Below are positions 22,978-32,162 of a DNA stretch of 64,000 nucleotides, piece by piece. The position numbers and the translations under genes are program-made. The DNA is taken from positions 2,790,001-2,854,000 of the forward strand of contig NZ_CP019327.1 of assembly GCF_001971705.1 (NCBI RefSeq). Reading direction: 5' to 3'. Positions within the stretch are counted from its first letter, which is position 1, and each line of letters opens with the position of its first letter. Below the pieces are notes generated by a model. That model saw nothing but the letters and a program-made list of their open reading frames with translations. It was not told the DNA's origin and searched no databases. The DNA comes from Natronorubrum daqingense (GTDB taxonomy: Archaea > Halobacteriota > Halobacteria > Halobacteriales > Natrialbaceae).

Positions 22978-24087
22978 ATGGCTGAACCACTCCTTCGCGT
23001 CGAAAACCTCAAGACACAGTTCTTCACCGAGAGCGGTACCGTTCGCGCCGTCGACGGCATCTCCTTTACCGTCGACGAAGGCGAAATCGTCGGCCTCGTC
23101 GGCGAAAGCGGCGCCGGCAAATCGGTCGCCTCGATGAGTCTGTTGCGACTCGTCGAGAATCCCGGCGAAATCGTCGCCGGCGAAATCACCTACAAGGGCC
23201 AGACTATCTTCGGCCTCGAGGAGGGGCCGGACGGCGAGCCTCGAGAGCGAGAAGACATGCTCTCCGAGCAGGAGGTTCGCCAGCAGATCCGTGGCAACGA
23301 AATCGCCGTGATCTTTCAGGATCCGATGGAGTCGCTCAATCCGGTCTTTACGGTCGGCGGCCAACTCCGCGAGTTCATCGAACTCAATCGCGACCTCTCG
23401 AAAGACGAGGCGAAACGGGAGGCGATCGAGATGCTGCGGGAAGTCGGCATTCCGGATCCCGAGGACCGATACGGCGAGTACCCACACCAGTTCTCGGGTG
23501 GGATGCGCCAGCGCGTGCTCATCGCGATGGCGCTGGCCTGTGAGCCGAGTCTCATCGTCGCCGACGAGCCGACGACGGCACTCGACGTGACCGTCGAAGG
23601 CCAGATTCTCGACCTCGTCGACGACTTACAGGAGAAGTACGATACGAGCTTCATCTGGGTGACCCACGACATGGGCGTCGTCGCCGAGATCTGCGACCGA
23701 GTGAACGTGATGTACCTCGGCGAGATCGTCGAACAAGCGCCGGTCGACGAGTTGTTCCACGACACCCACCACCCCTACACGAACGCGCTGTTGAACTCGA
23801 TGCCCCGACCCGACCGAACGGTCGAGGACTTAGAGGCCATCCGTGGGGTGATGCCCGAGGCCGTCGATCCGCCGTCGGGCTGTCGCTTCCACACGCGCTG
23901 TCCGGACGCCAGAGAGGCCTGTCGGCGCGTCCACCCGGAGCCAGCGGAAGTCACTCGAGACGGCGAGTACGTTCACCGATCGGCGTGTATCAAACACGAC
24001 GCCTTCGACGTCGGATACGACGAGAGCGCGCCCCTCGAGGACGAGCCACAGCTCACGACGACGTCGGACGGAGGTGAGGACCGATGA
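22978..24087 (+). CDS. dppD: Peptide ABC transporter ATPase, DppD/OppD type
   Basis: 369 residues. Walker [10 protein letters not shown]-loop FQDPMES, signature FSGGMRQR, Walker B LIVADEPT and the switch His in WVTHDM are present. The C-terminal peptide-family extension carries the Cys cluster [16 protein letters not shown] and SACIKH, which binds an iron-sulphur cluster in related proteins. Overlaps the next ATPase gene by 4 bp. Confidence 0.94.
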   Translation: MAEPLLRVENLKTQFFTESGTVRAVDGISFTVDEGEIVGLVGESGAGKSVASMSLLRLVENPGEIVAGEITYKGQTIFGLEEGPDGEPREREDMLSEQEVRQQIRGNEIAVIFQDPMESLNPVFTVGGQLREFIELNRDLSKDEAKREAIEMLREVGIPDPEDRYGEYPHQFSGGMRQRVLIAMALACEPSLIVADEPTTALDVTVEGQILDLVDDLQEKYDTSFIWVTHDMGVVAEICDRVNVMYLGEIVEQAPVDELFHDTHHPYTNALLNSMPRPDRTVEDLEAIRGVMPEAVDPPSGCRFHTRCPDAREACRRVHPEPAEVTRDGEYVHRSACIKHDAFDVGYDESAPLEDEPQLTTTSDGGEDR

Positions 24088-25712
24088 GCGAAGTGAGCAA
24101 CGTTACCGACGGCGAACGGGAGGCTGGTGAGTCGACGGACGGTGACGAGCGGGTCGCCTTCGGGGAGACGCTGGTCGACGTCAACGGGCTGAAGAAGTAC
24201 TTCACCCAGAGCTCGGGGCTGTTCTCGAGCATCTCGTTCGAGCCGGATCAGTTCCCGCCGGTCAGTCTCGGCCAGCAGAAGGTGAAGGCCGTCGACGACG
24301 TGAGTTTCGAGATCAAACGCGGCGAGACGCTCGGACTCGTCGGCGAGTCCGGTTGTGGGAAGAGTACGCTGGGTCGCTCGCTCTTGCGACTGGTCGATCC
24401 GACCGACGGGACGATCGAGTTCAAAGGCGAGGACCTCGCGGACATCTCCGGCGAGGAACTGCGCCGGAAACGCTCGGAGATCCAGATGATCTTCCAGGAC
24501 CCCCAATCGTCGCTCGATCCGCGGATGAAGATGGGCCAAATCGTCGAAGAACCCATGCGCGCCCACGACATGCCGAAGTCGGATCCGGACGTGGCGACGA
24601 CGGCGTCGGTCACGGCCGAGAACGTCGACGAACCAGTCGACGTCACCGTCGCAGACGATGCCGATCTCGTCGTCGAGGCGGACGACGAGGGCGTGGCAAC
24701 GGTGCCGGTAACGGTCGCTCGAGACGAGTACGGCGTGACGGCGACCGTTCCCGAGCACCTCGAGGCGTCCGCGTCGGTCGAGTCGGATGGCACCATCTCG
24801 GTGAACGTCTCGGTCTCGACGTCGAAAGACGAACTCCGGCGCGAACGGGCGAAGGAACTCCTCGGGAAAGTCGGACTCGATCCGACCTACTACAACCGGT
24901 ACCCACACGCCTTCTCCGGCGGGCAACGCCAGCGGATCAACCTCGCGCGGGCGCTGTCGGTCGACCCCGACTTCGTCGTCTGTGACGAACCCGTCTCCGC
25001 GCTCGACGTCTCGATTCAGGCGCAGGTGATGAACACGATGGAGGAACTCCAGGAGGAGTTCGGACTAACCTATCTCTTCATCGCCCACGACCTCTCGGTC
25101 ATCCGGCACATCTCCGACCGCGTCGCGGTGATGTATCTGGGCCATATCGTCGAAATCGCCGAGAAGGAGGAACTGTTCGAGAATTCCCAACACCCCTACA
25201 CGAAGGCGTTGCTCGAGTCGATTCCCGTCCCGGACCCCCGAGACGAGGGCGCTCGCGGGGTGCTCGAGGGAGAGGTGCCGAGCCCGCAGAATCCGCCGTC
25301 GGGCTGTCGGTTCCGAACGCGGTGTCCGGAACTCATCGCCCCCGACGAGTACGACCTTCCCGACGAGCAGTGGGCTCACGTCCGGGCGTTCATGCGAGCG
25401 GTCAAACGGCGTACGTTCGAACCGATGACGGCCGAGGCACTCGAGGCGGAGTTCTTCGGTGGCACGCTCCCCTGGGGCGAGGCTGGCGAAGTCGTCCGCG
25501 ACGTCATCGACCTGATTGCAACCGACCGACAGGGCGGCGAACGCACGCCTGACGGCGACGACGAGGTCGAAGAGAACTGGGAAGAAGCGACCGACCTCCT
25601 CCTCGAGTCGTTCGCCGAACGGAGTATTTGCGCGCAGGAACGACCGTCCTACGAACTCGAGTCCGAGTACGGGTCGGGGACGCACTTCGCCGCGTGTCAC
25701 CGGCATCGCTGA
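24084..25712 (+). CDS. dppF: Peptide ABC transporter ATPase, DppF/OppF type, with insertions
   Basis: 542 residues, long for the family (usually about 330). Walker [10 protein letters not shown] (87-95), Q-loop FQDPQSS, signature FSGGQRQR (277-284), Walker B FVVCDEPV and the switch His are intact. Two insertions explain the length. About 80 residues (165-247), Val/Asp/Glu-rich and beta-like, sit in the helical domain before the signature. About 100 residues (420-520) split the C-terminal Cys motif, whose last cysteines are in SICAQE and ACHRHR. Both are in frame and match the host's composition, so they look like lineage features rather than errors. Confidence 0.92.
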   Translation: MSEVSNVTDGEREAGESTDGDERVAFGETLVDVNGLKKYFTQSSGLFSSISFEPDQFPPVSLGQQKVKAVDDVSFEIKRGETLGLVGESGCGKSTLGRSLLRLVDPTDGTIEFKGEDLADISGEELRRKRSEIQMIFQDPQSSLDPRMKMGQIVEEPMRAHDMPKSDPDVATTASVTAENVDEPVDVTVADDADLVVEADDEGVATVPVTVARDEYGVTATVPEHLEASASVESDGTISVNVSVSTSKDELRRERAKELLGKVGLDPTYYNRYPHAFSGGQRQRINLARALSVDPDFVVCDEPVSALDVSIQAQVMNTMEELQEEFGLTYLFIAHDLSVIRHISDRVAVMYLGHIVEIAEKEELFENSQHPYTKALLESIPVPDPRDEGARGVLEGEVPSPQNPPSGCRFRTRCPELIAPDEYDLPDEQWAHVRAFMRAVKRRTFEPMTAEALEAEFFGGTLPWGEAGEVVRDVIDLIATDRQGGERTPDGDDEVEENWEEATDLLLESFAERSICAQERPSYELESEYGSGTHFAACHRHR

Positions 25713-25910
25713 CGGACGGACTCGGCCGGACCAGTATATCTGACTTTAGAGAGGGGTGCCATAGAACCACACTCACGCGCTTGTTTTCATCTCTTCCTCG
25801 GTGAACCAGCCGATACGTGAACCTCCTCGGGGGTCAAGCCCTCGGAGCACCCAGCCTGCTCGGTCGGGCCGGCGCGGCTAAAAAATTACACTGGCAAGTG
25901 GGCGATTCGC
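25713..25910. other. Intergenic; weak leftward coding relic
   Basis: No gene is supported. On the minus strand, a 35-codon open stretch ending at 25773 reads RGLDPRGGSRIGWFTEEEM, which has protein-like character but no start codon; it may be a relic of a lost gene. Confidence 0.25.
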
Positions 25911-26984
25911 TTACTCCGTGCCGCCCTCCCACGGCCAGTCGCCCGCGCCGGGGCGGTCTGGAATCTCCGCGACACGGTCGGCATCGCGATCGAAGAGCGT
26001 CTCGTTGGCAGTCTCTTCGAGGACGGCGCGATTCTCGTTTCGCATGATGCGGACCATCTGTCCCTCCATCCGTTCGCCGCGGTCGGAGACCTGACCGGTC
26101 ATCTCGTTGAGAATGCTGCCAAAACCGTAGGCGCCGTACGCATTGCGGGCGATGTTGACCGTATCGCCTCCGGGATAGACCGATAGCTGCGCGTTAGCTT
26201 GGCCTTCGGCCTGATCGTACATCGCGACGTTGAGCTGTTGGGAGAGCTCGGTCGCGTCCTCGTCCGCTGCGTCAGCGATCGGCCAGAAGTTCGACGAGTG
26301 GTACATGTCGCCTGGGTTCTCGTCCTCGTCGTAGTACATCCCGCTCTGCGTATGCAGATCGGATACCCAGAGCGGTTCGAGCGGGAGAACGTAGTCGAGC
26401 ATCGCCTGTGTCTCAGGCGAGGGATTCTCGTCGGGCTTCGGTCCGGGGAGGAGGTCCGCAGGGAGTTCGAAGTAGTGCTGGCGGTTCGGATCGGCGGGAC
26501 CGCTTTGTTCGCCGAGGAACGGATCGTCCCATGTGTACTCTTCCGGACGAGCGTTCTCACGCTGGTTGCGCATCGCCCCGTCGGGGTTGAGCATCGCCAG
26601 GACGTGGACGGTTAGCTCGTCGGTAACCGTCGTCGCGAACGGACTGCCCGACGTTGCGAGTTCTCGGAGTTCGGCCAGAATAGCGTTGGTACCGGTCGGT
26701 TCGTCACCGTGTTGCTCGGAGACGACGAAGACGTCCGTGTTACCGCTGCCGACGCGGGCGACGGTGAGTTCACGACCTTCGAGGCTCTCACCGATCTCCT
26801 CGAGTTCGAAATTTCGCCGTGCCCGCTGGTCGAGATCGTCGAGGAACTCCTGAACCTCCTGATGGGTGAAGAATCGACTCGTCTCCTCGCGCGGCCACGC
26901 GTCGTCCGCGCTTACGGTTTTCGTCCCGAGTAGACCCGCTCCTGCAACGCTTCCAAGTAGCTTGAGTGTGGTGCGTCGTCTCAT
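25911..26984 (-). CDS. Exported M14-family zinc carboxypeptidase
   Basis: 357 residues. MRRRTTLKLLGSVAGAGLLG is a twin-arginine signal. The M14 fold follows: the zinc ligands H and E are in SEQHGDEPTG (about 90-99) and the third ligand His in SDLHTQSG (about 209). The catalytic Glu is probably the one in SILNEMTGQ near residue 292. The family removes C-terminal residues from peptides. Being secreted and adjacent to a peptide transporter, it may supply substrates, though the two are transcribed in opposite directions. Confidence 0.88.
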   Translation of the reverse strand: MRRRTTLKLLGSVAGAGLLGTKTVSADDAWPREETSRFFTHQEVQEFLDDLDQRARRNFELEEIGESLEGRELTVARVGSGNTDVFVVSEQHGDEPTGTNAILAELRELATSGSPFATTVTDELTVHVLAMLNPDGAMRNQRENARPEEYTWDDPFLGEQSGPADPNRQHYFELPADLLPGPKPDENPSPETQAMLDYVLPLEPLWVSDLHTQSGMYYDEDENPGDMYHSSNFWPIADAADEDATELSQQLNVAMYDQAEGQANAQLSVYPGGDTVNIARNAYGAYGFGSILNEMTGQVSDRGERMEGQMVRIMRNENRAVLEETANETLFDRDADRVAEIPDRPGAGDWPWEGGTE

Positions 26985-27006
26985 AACACACCCGCAGTTG
27001 ATCAGG

Positions 27007-27020
27007 ATATATTATATAAC
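27007..27020 (-). promoter_or_regulatory. TATA box of the carboxypeptidase gene
   Basis: The stretch ATATTATATAAC (27009-27020) read leftward is a strong TATA element ending about 25 nt from the ATG at 26984, so the transcript is probably leaderless. Confidence 0.6.
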
Positions 27021-27048
27021 GTTTCCCATTATATTTAGCCGCGTCTAG

Positions 27049-27168
27049 TCATCCTTCGATCACTTCCCCGGCGGGAGTGTGAACGTCGAGTACGTGATTC
27101 GGCCGCTGCGTGTTGTAATAGTGAACGAAGACTAGGAACTGGCCCTGGGCGCTGGCTCGCTGCTCCAT
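27049..27168 (-). pseudogene. Transposase C-terminal fragment (DDE/rve type)
   Basis: Read leftward, the frame gives QFLVFVHYYNTQRPNHVLDV followed by HTPAGEVIEG and a stop. The YYN-x2-RP-x4-L ... TPAE pattern marks the C-terminal end of integrase-core (rve) transposases. Upstream the frame is broken by a stop at 27169-27171 and nothing of the catalytic core is recognised. This is a decayed insertion-sequence end. The surrounding 27,000-27,400 has no intact gene. Confidence 0.65.
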
Positions 27169-27409
27169 TCACTGGACACAGTTTCCAGGCCCTGCAGCCA
27201 CCTCTGTGAGGCGATATGATACGTACTTTAGACATTGTGGGACGATCACGTGATTCGAGGGTCATATCGTTCCGATTGTCGAAAGCCACCTCGAGAGCCC
27301 CGTATAACACCATTTAGGAGCCGACCACGAGGATTGCAATCGCGGTCGAACCAACATAATTGTTCATCTCGAAAACACTTATATGCGCGGCACGCGTTTT
27401 TACTCGTGT
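27169..27409. other. Intergenic, probably decayed insertion-sequence DNA
   Basis: No gene seen. It continues the transposase relic and is more A+T rich than its surroundings. TATA-like CTTATATG (27378-27385) at its right end is positioned for the small gene at 27410. Confidence 0.4.
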
Positions 27410-27565
27410 ATGAGTAAGATCCTCGCTACCCTCACGGCAGGCACGCAACGACTCGCAAAGGCACGACGAACGATCGAGCACTCGCCGGAGTTCGGTGCGG
27501 CCGACGACTCCGACGAGGACAGCCCCACGGGACAGATCCCACCCGGTGGCTTCCTCACCGGATAA
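27410..27565 (+). CDS. Small hypothetical protein
   Basis: 51 residues starting at the ATG at 27410, which lies about 25 nt after CTTATATG, consistent with leaderless transcription. The first half is basic (SKILATLTAGTQRLAKARRT), the second acidic and Gly/Pro-rich (DDSDEDSPTGQIPPGGFLTG). No family recognised. Confidence 0.5.
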   Translation: MSKILATLTAGTQRLAKARRTIEHSPEFGAADDSDEDSPTGQIPPGGFLTG

Positions 27566-27600
27566 GCAGGAAGCGCGACCGCAGCAGTTCGCCCTCCCTC

Positions 27601-27640
27601 TCGTCTACTCCCTATCTCTCTCGTCTACTCCCTACCTCTC
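27601..27640 (+). repeat. Two tandem 20-bp copies
   Basis: TCGTCTACTCCCTATCTCTC at 27601-27620 is repeated at 27621-27640 with one change. The pyrimidine-rich run continues to about 27650 and begins 36 bp after the small gene's stop; it could be a 3' end signal or a simple expansion. Confidence 0.6.
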
Positions 27641-27773
27641 TCCCAGCGATCCCGTCTACCGGCCATCTACACGCTATGTCGCCCTCCGTTTTCTTCTCCC
27701 GTCTCCTCTCTCGTCTCACGTGCAGTAACTCCTCCTCGACCACAAGCGGGTGCGAGAACTCGAGGCCCAGTCA

Positions 27774-28301
27774 TTACTCGAGGCGAATCGTCGTCGAGTC
27801 ACTCGGCTGGAAACGGCCGTCGTGCGTCGCGACGAACGCGCGAAGTTCGTACTCGCCGGCGTCGGGGAGCACGGACTCGTAGCGGGTGTCAGCCCGATCA
27901 TCGGTCGTGCGCTTGAGCCGACCGTTCCAGGTGACCGTCGCTCGTTTTCGCTCGCCGCCGTGAAATTCGAACGTTGATGGACGCTCTCGGGTGAACAGTC
28001 GTTCGTCGGTGGCCTCGAGTTCGCCGTCGAACGTCCACCCCCAGCGGCGTCGGCGCGGCGTCGGAATCGAGACGGGAAGCGGCGAGCGGTTCTTGAACTC
28101 GACGGTGAGTTCGACGGAGTCACCGCGTTCGTAGACCGTTCGATCGGTTTCGAGCGAGACGGTGATCGCTCGACGAGCGAGGGCCGTCGGAACGAGCGCC
28201 GAGAGAAAGGTCGCAGCGGTGTAGCGATCGCTCTCCGGTCGCGTCCCGAACTCGTTCGTCCCATCGGCTCCCTGTTCGTCTCGCGGGCGTGGACCGACCA
28301 T
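27774..28301 (-). CDS. BsuPI-like domain protein
   Basis: 175 residues. YERGDSVELTVEFKNRSPLP and WGWTFDGELEAT followed by ERPSTFEFHGGERKRATVTW and LPDAGEYELRAFVATHDG are an immunoglobulin-like beta sandwich of the intracellular proteinase inhibitor (BsuPI) type. The first 40 residues are less conserved in character, so the true start may be further in. No signal peptide is obvious. Function in archaea unknown. Confidence 0.65.
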   Translation of the reverse strand: MVGPRPRDEQGADGTNEFGTRPESDRYTAATFLSALVPTALARRAITVSLETDRTVYERGDSVELTVEFKNRSPLPVSIPTPRRRRWGWTFDGELEATDERLFTRERPSTFEFHGGERKRATVTWNGRLKRTTDDRADTRYESVLPDAGEYELRAFVATHDGRFQPSDSTTIRLE

Positions 28302-28541
28302 CGAACGCCCCTACGCACGTCACCGACAAAACTGTACTAGCCACTCCACGTCAGTGCACAGCTGATCGCCAGACGGTTCGGCGAACAGTGTGTACTCCGT
28401 TTTAGTGGTACTATAGACGGTTCCTGACAGCGCGGTTTGTGGTACCAATTGCCGAAAACGGCCGATAACACCGCCGTCACCCGGGGAAACCGATGTCCGG
28501 GAACGCCTATATCTATCTGGTCCCTCAGAAACTCGTGCACG

Positions 28542-28991
28542 ATGATATTTGCTATCGAAACGGCTGCGCTCCAAACGTTCGATGGAGCCTTTGCTGACGA
28601 ACTGTTCCTCGTTGCGCGCATTCTCTTTGGCGGAGTAATCGCGTTCATCGGCCTCAACCACTTCCTGAATCTCGAGGAGATGGCGGGCTACGCCGAATAC
28701 AAAGGCGCACCGGCACCGACGCTCTCCGTCGGTGCCTCCGGTGTCGTCTTGGTTTTGGGCGGGCTCGCGGTTGCGCTGGGCGCGTTCCCCACGCTCGCGG
28801 CGGGCGCACTCGCGGGCTTCCTGGTCGTCGCGACGCCGATGATGCACGACTTCTGGGCCGTTCCCGAGGACCAACGACAGGACGAACTGAACAGCTTCCT
28901 CAAGAACGTCGGCTTGCTCGGAATGACGGTGCTCTTGCTCGCGGTCAGTACGGTCGAGTGGCCCTACGCAGTGGGCGTCGGCCTCGTCTAA
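28542..28991 (+). CDS. DoxX-family membrane protein
   Basis: 149 residues from the ATG at 28542; CCTATATCTA lies about 30 nt upstream. It has four hydrophobic helices: VARILFGGVIAFIGLNHFL, VGASGVVLVLGGLAVALGAF, LAAGALAGFLVVATPMMHDF and VGLLGMTVLLLAVSTVEW. The R-I-L-x-G ... G-x-x-H-F pattern in helix 1 and M-H-D-F at the end of helix 3 are typical of DoxX/DoxD-like proteins, which take part in redox-linked membrane functions. Confidence 0.85.
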   Translation: MIFAIETAALQTFDGAFADELFLVARILFGGVIAFIGLNHFLNLEEMAGYAEYKGAPAPTLSVGASGVVLVLGGLAVALGAFPTLAAGALAGFLVVATPMMHDFWAVPEDQRQDELNSFLKNVGLLGMTVLLLAVSTVEWPYAVGVGLV

Positions 28992-29139
28992 GCGGACTCC
29001 GCTGTATCGGACGAACGTACTCGCATTCTTTCAGTGTGGTAACTCGAGGGACGGAGCAACGGCTCTCCGGACGGATGGGGGGTCGGAAGAAGCGGATTCA
29101 ACGCCCTCAGCGGAACCGAAGGGGACCTGTTAGCGGGGA

Positions 29140-29301
29140 TTATCGCCACGCCGGAAGTGTCGGCGCGTCGTCCGCGTGCATCGATAACCAGGCTCCGTCG
29201 GCCGAAATATCGGCGATGACGTAGTCCGTACTCGAGTCGCTCGAGTCGATCGACCCAACGACGGTTTCGTCGGACGATACGACGTGAGAGTTCGTCGCCA
29301 T
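29140..29301 (-). CDS. Small conserved haloarchaeal protein
   Basis: 53 residues from the second Met. The C-terminal block DYVIADISADGAWLSMHADD, ending APTLPAWR, resembles a conserved haloarchaeal mini-protein family whose function is unknown. It is transcribed away from the CBS gene and shares its upstream region. Confidence 0.65.
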   Translation of the reverse strand: MATNSHVVSSDETVVGSIDSSDSSTDYVIADISADGAWLSMHADDAPTLPAWR

Positions 29302-29428
29302 GTATGAGAGTGTCTCCCACCCGCATATAAACTCGTCGGATTGAATTCTCACGCGATCTGATCAGTCAGGCAAATCACGGACCAGTGAAACACTGGGTTT
29401 ATACTCATTTTCGCCGTAGCGTGGGGAT

Positions 29429-30280
29429 ATGAACGTAGCCGACGCCATGACGGCTCGCGAGGACGTGGTCACCGTGGAACTACCCGGCACCCGCTCGGAC
29501 GTCCTCGAGTACCTGCAAGAACGGTCGTTCTCGTCCGTTCCGGTCGTCAAAGAGACCGACGACGGCCTCGAGTACCGCGGACTCGTTTCGCGGGACGTCC
29601 TGATCGAACAGCCCGACGAGGACCAACTCGTCATGTTGATGGACGACGTGCCGACGACGACGGCAGAGACCGCGCTCGAGGACGTCGCGCGAACGATGGT
29701 CGAGGAGGGAGCGCGGCGCGTCCCGGTCGTCGACGGCGAGTTCGAGGGGATCGTCACGGTAACGGACGTGATCCACGCGATCGCGACGGGCGATCAAGAG
29801 ACCGACGGTGCCGTCGACGAACACGCGAGCACCGACGTGAACACGAGCTACGAGGGCGCGCCGCTGCCCGTCGCAGAGCGGGAACTGTACTACGCGAACG
29901 TGCCCTACACCGTCGCGCTGGACGAGGAGGGACAGATGAACGGCGTCCTCACGGAAGTCGACATCATCGACGTCGCGCGCATCGTCGAGGGCGAAGAGGA
30001 GACGGGGAACAACTTCCCGGATCAGGATTCCCAGTGGTCTTGGGAGGGAATCAAGGGGGTCGGCAGCCGCTACCTCCCCACGCGGGACATCGAGATTCCG
30101 AACGGGCCGGTCAGCGAGTTCATGACCGACGACGTGGTGACGGTGTCGGCCCGGACGTCGATCCAGGACGCCGCACAGAAGATGATCACCAACGACATCG
30201 AGCAGATTCCGATGGTCACGGGCGAGCAACTCGTCGGCATCGTCTGTGACGTCGACCTGCTGGAGGCCCTCTATGAGTGA
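29429..30280 (+). CDS. Four-CBS-domain protein upstream of glyS
   Basis: 283 residues with four CBS motifs in two Bateman pairs: NVADAMTAREDVVTV and MDDVPTTTAETALEDVAR in the first half; a degenerate motif (YANVPYTVALDEEGQMNGVLT) and FMTDDVVTVSARTSIQDAA in the second. CBS pairs bind adenine nucleotides and sense energy state. A TATA-like TTTATA lies about 28 nt before the ATG. Its stop overlaps the start of glyS by 8 bp, so it probably has a role tied to translation or adenylate sensing. Confidence 0.92.
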   Translation: MNVADAMTAREDVVTVELPGTRSDVLEYLQERSFSSVPVVKETDDGLEYRGLVSRDVLIEQPDEDQLVMLMDDVPTTTAETALEDVARTMVEEGARRVPVVDGEFEGIVTVTDVIHAIATGDQETDGAVDEHASTDVNTSYEGAPLPVAERELYYANVPYTVALDEEGQMNGVLTEVDIIDVARIVEGEEETGNNFPDQDSQWSWEGIKGVGSRYLPTRDIEIPNGPVSEFMTDDVVTVSARTSIQDAAQKMITNDIEQIPMVTGEQLVGIVCDVDLLEALYE

Positions 30281-32057
30281 ACATCAGCACACGGAACCGA
30301 CCGAAGACGCGACGGAACCGACGAGCGAGAAACTGGTCGAACTGGCCAAGCGTCGGGGCTACTTCTTCCAGTCCTCGGGAGCCTACGGCGGCGTCGGCGG
30401 CTTCTACACCTTCGGCCCGCAGGGAGCCTCGTTGAAGGGCAACGTCGAGGACGCCTGGCGCGACCGCTTCGCCGTCGCCGAGGGGAACATGGAGATCGAC
30501 GCGCCGACGATCATGCCCGAACCCGTCTTCGAGGCGTCTGGCCACCTCGACGGTTTCGACGACATGCTCGTCGAGTGCACCGACTGCGGCGAGAGCCACC
30601 GCGCGGATCACGTCGTCGAAGACAACACGGAGTACGAGGATGCCGAGAGCCTCCCCATTCCGGAGGTCGAGGAGGTCATTGCCGAACACGAACTCGTCTG
30701 TCCGAACTGCGGAGCCGGCCTCGCGGGGCAGGCCGTCGATGCCTTCAACCTCATGTTCGCGACGAACATCGGCCCCGGCGACTCCGATCCGGGCTACCTG
30801 CGCCCCGAGACCGCACAGGGTATCTTCGTCGAGTTCCCCCGACTCAAGGAGTACGCCCGAAATCAGCTTCCGTTCGGCGTGACCCAGATCGGTCGGGCCT
30901 ACCGCAACGAGATCAGCCCGCGGCGCTCCATTATTCGGACCCGCGAGTTCACGCAGGCCGAACTCGAGTACTTCGTCGATCCCGAGGAGGACGAACCAGA
31001 TCTCGAAGCGGTGGCGGACGTCGCGGTGACGCTCTATCCCGCGAGCGAGCAAAACGCCGAGGACGGCGACGAGATCGAGACGACCATCGGCGACGCCGTC
31101 GAGGAGGGCATTATCGGCGACGAGTGGGTCGCCTACTTCCTCGGCGTCGCGAAACCGTGGTACGACGCCGTCGGCGTCGAGATGGATCGCTTCCGGTTCC
31201 GCCAGCACCTCTCGGGCGAGCGCGCCCACTACGCCGCAGATTGCTGGGACGCCGAGAGTGAGATCGATGGAAACTGGATCGAGATGGCCGGCTTCGCCTA
31301 CCGCGGGGACTACGACCTCTCGAAACACGCCGAGCACTCCGGCGACCGATTCACCGTCTTCAAGCAGTACGACGAGCCGAAGACGGTCGAGCGCGCCACC
31401 GTCGACCCCGACATGAGCTACCTCGGTCCGGAATTCGGCGGCGACGCACAAGCTGTCGTCGAGGAACTCGAGACGCTGGCCCTCCGCGACCGCGCGGCAT
31501 TCGAGGACGAAAGCGTCGAAATCGAACTCGAGGGCGAGAGCCACGAAATCCCCGTCGAGAAGACCGGCTTCGCGGTCGAAGAGCAGACGGAGGCGGGCGA
31601 GCACATCGTCCCCCACGTGGTCGAACCCTCCTTCGGCGTCGATCGACTGGTCTACACCGTCCTCCACCACGCCTACCGCGAGGACGAGGTCGACGGCGAG
31701 GAGCGAACGTACCTCGAGCTCGAGCCCGAAGTCGCTCCGACCTTCGTCGGCGTCTTCCCGCTGCAAAGCGACGACGAACTCGAGGCCGTGGCGGACGACG
31801 TGGTCGACGACCTTCGGGAGGCAGGGCTCTCGATCGCCTACGACGACTCGGGCAACATCGGCCGGCGCTACCGCCGCCAGGATGAGGTCGGCACGCCGTT
31901 TTGCGTGACGATCGACTACGAGACCGTCGAGGACGACGAGACGACCGTTACGGTTCGCGAACGAGACACGACCGACCAGAAGCGACTATCCGTTGAGGGA
32001 CTGGCGGAGACGCTCTCGGCGATTCGAGCGGGCGATCTCGAGTTCGAGGAGTTGTAA
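30273..32057 (+). CDS. glyS: Glycyl-tRNA synthetase
   Basis: 594 residues from the ATG at 30273. Class II aminoacyl-tRNA synthetase of the alpha2 type that charges tRNA-Gly. Motif 1 region YFFQSSGAYGGVGGFYTFGP, the Cys cluster CTDCGES and CPNCGA (a zinc site), the ETAQGIFVEF segment, motif 2 RTREFTQAELEYF and motif 3 near SFGVDRLVYTVL are all present. The C-terminal anticodon-binding domain follows (APTFVGVFPLQ). Translationally coupled to the CBS gene. Confidence 0.97.
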   Translation: MSEHQHTEPTEDATEPTSEKLVELAKRRGYFFQSSGAYGGVGGFYTFGPQGASLKGNVEDAWRDRFAVAEGNMEIDAPTIMPEPVFEASGHLDGFDDMLVECTDCGESHRADHVVEDNTEYEDAESLPIPEVEEVIAEHELVCPNCGAGLAGQAVDAFNLMFATNIGPGDSDPGYLRPETAQGIFVEFPRLKEYARNQLPFGVTQIGRAYRNEISPRRSIIRTREFTQAELEYFVDPEEDEPDLEAVADVAVTLYPASEQNAEDGDEIETTIGDAVEEGIIGDEWVAYFLGVAKPWYDAVGVEMDRFRFRQHLSGERAHYAADCWDAESEIDGNWIEMAGFAYRGDYDLSKHAEHSGDRFTVFKQYDEPKTVERATVDPDMSYLGPEFGGDAQAVVEELETLALRDRAAFEDESVEIELEGESHEIPVEKTGFAVEEQTEAGEHIVPHVVEPSFGVDRLVYTVLHHAYREDEVDGEERTYLELEPEVAPTFVGVFPLQSDDELEAVADDVVDDLREAGLSIAYDDSGNIGRRYRRQDEVGTPFCVTIDYETVEDDETTVTVRERDTTDQKRLSVEGLAETLSAIRAGDLEFEEL

Positions 32058-32162
32058 CGCGCAAGCGGTTCCGGAGCTATTCCGCGGCAGTATCGAAGAC
32101 CGATCGTCGCGGTCCCCTTAGCGCAGTGGCCTTTATTTTACTGGCGCACATACTGTATTCGA

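Noticed and set aside
25800-25890. Possible insertion-sequence end after the peptide transporter
   Set aside because: CCTCGG repeats are direct, not inverted; there is no terminal repeat or transposase; only a short protein-like stretch of unknown type.
27601-27640. Possible CRISPR-like repeat
   Set aside because: Only two adjacent copies with no spacers, in a pyrimidine-rich run.
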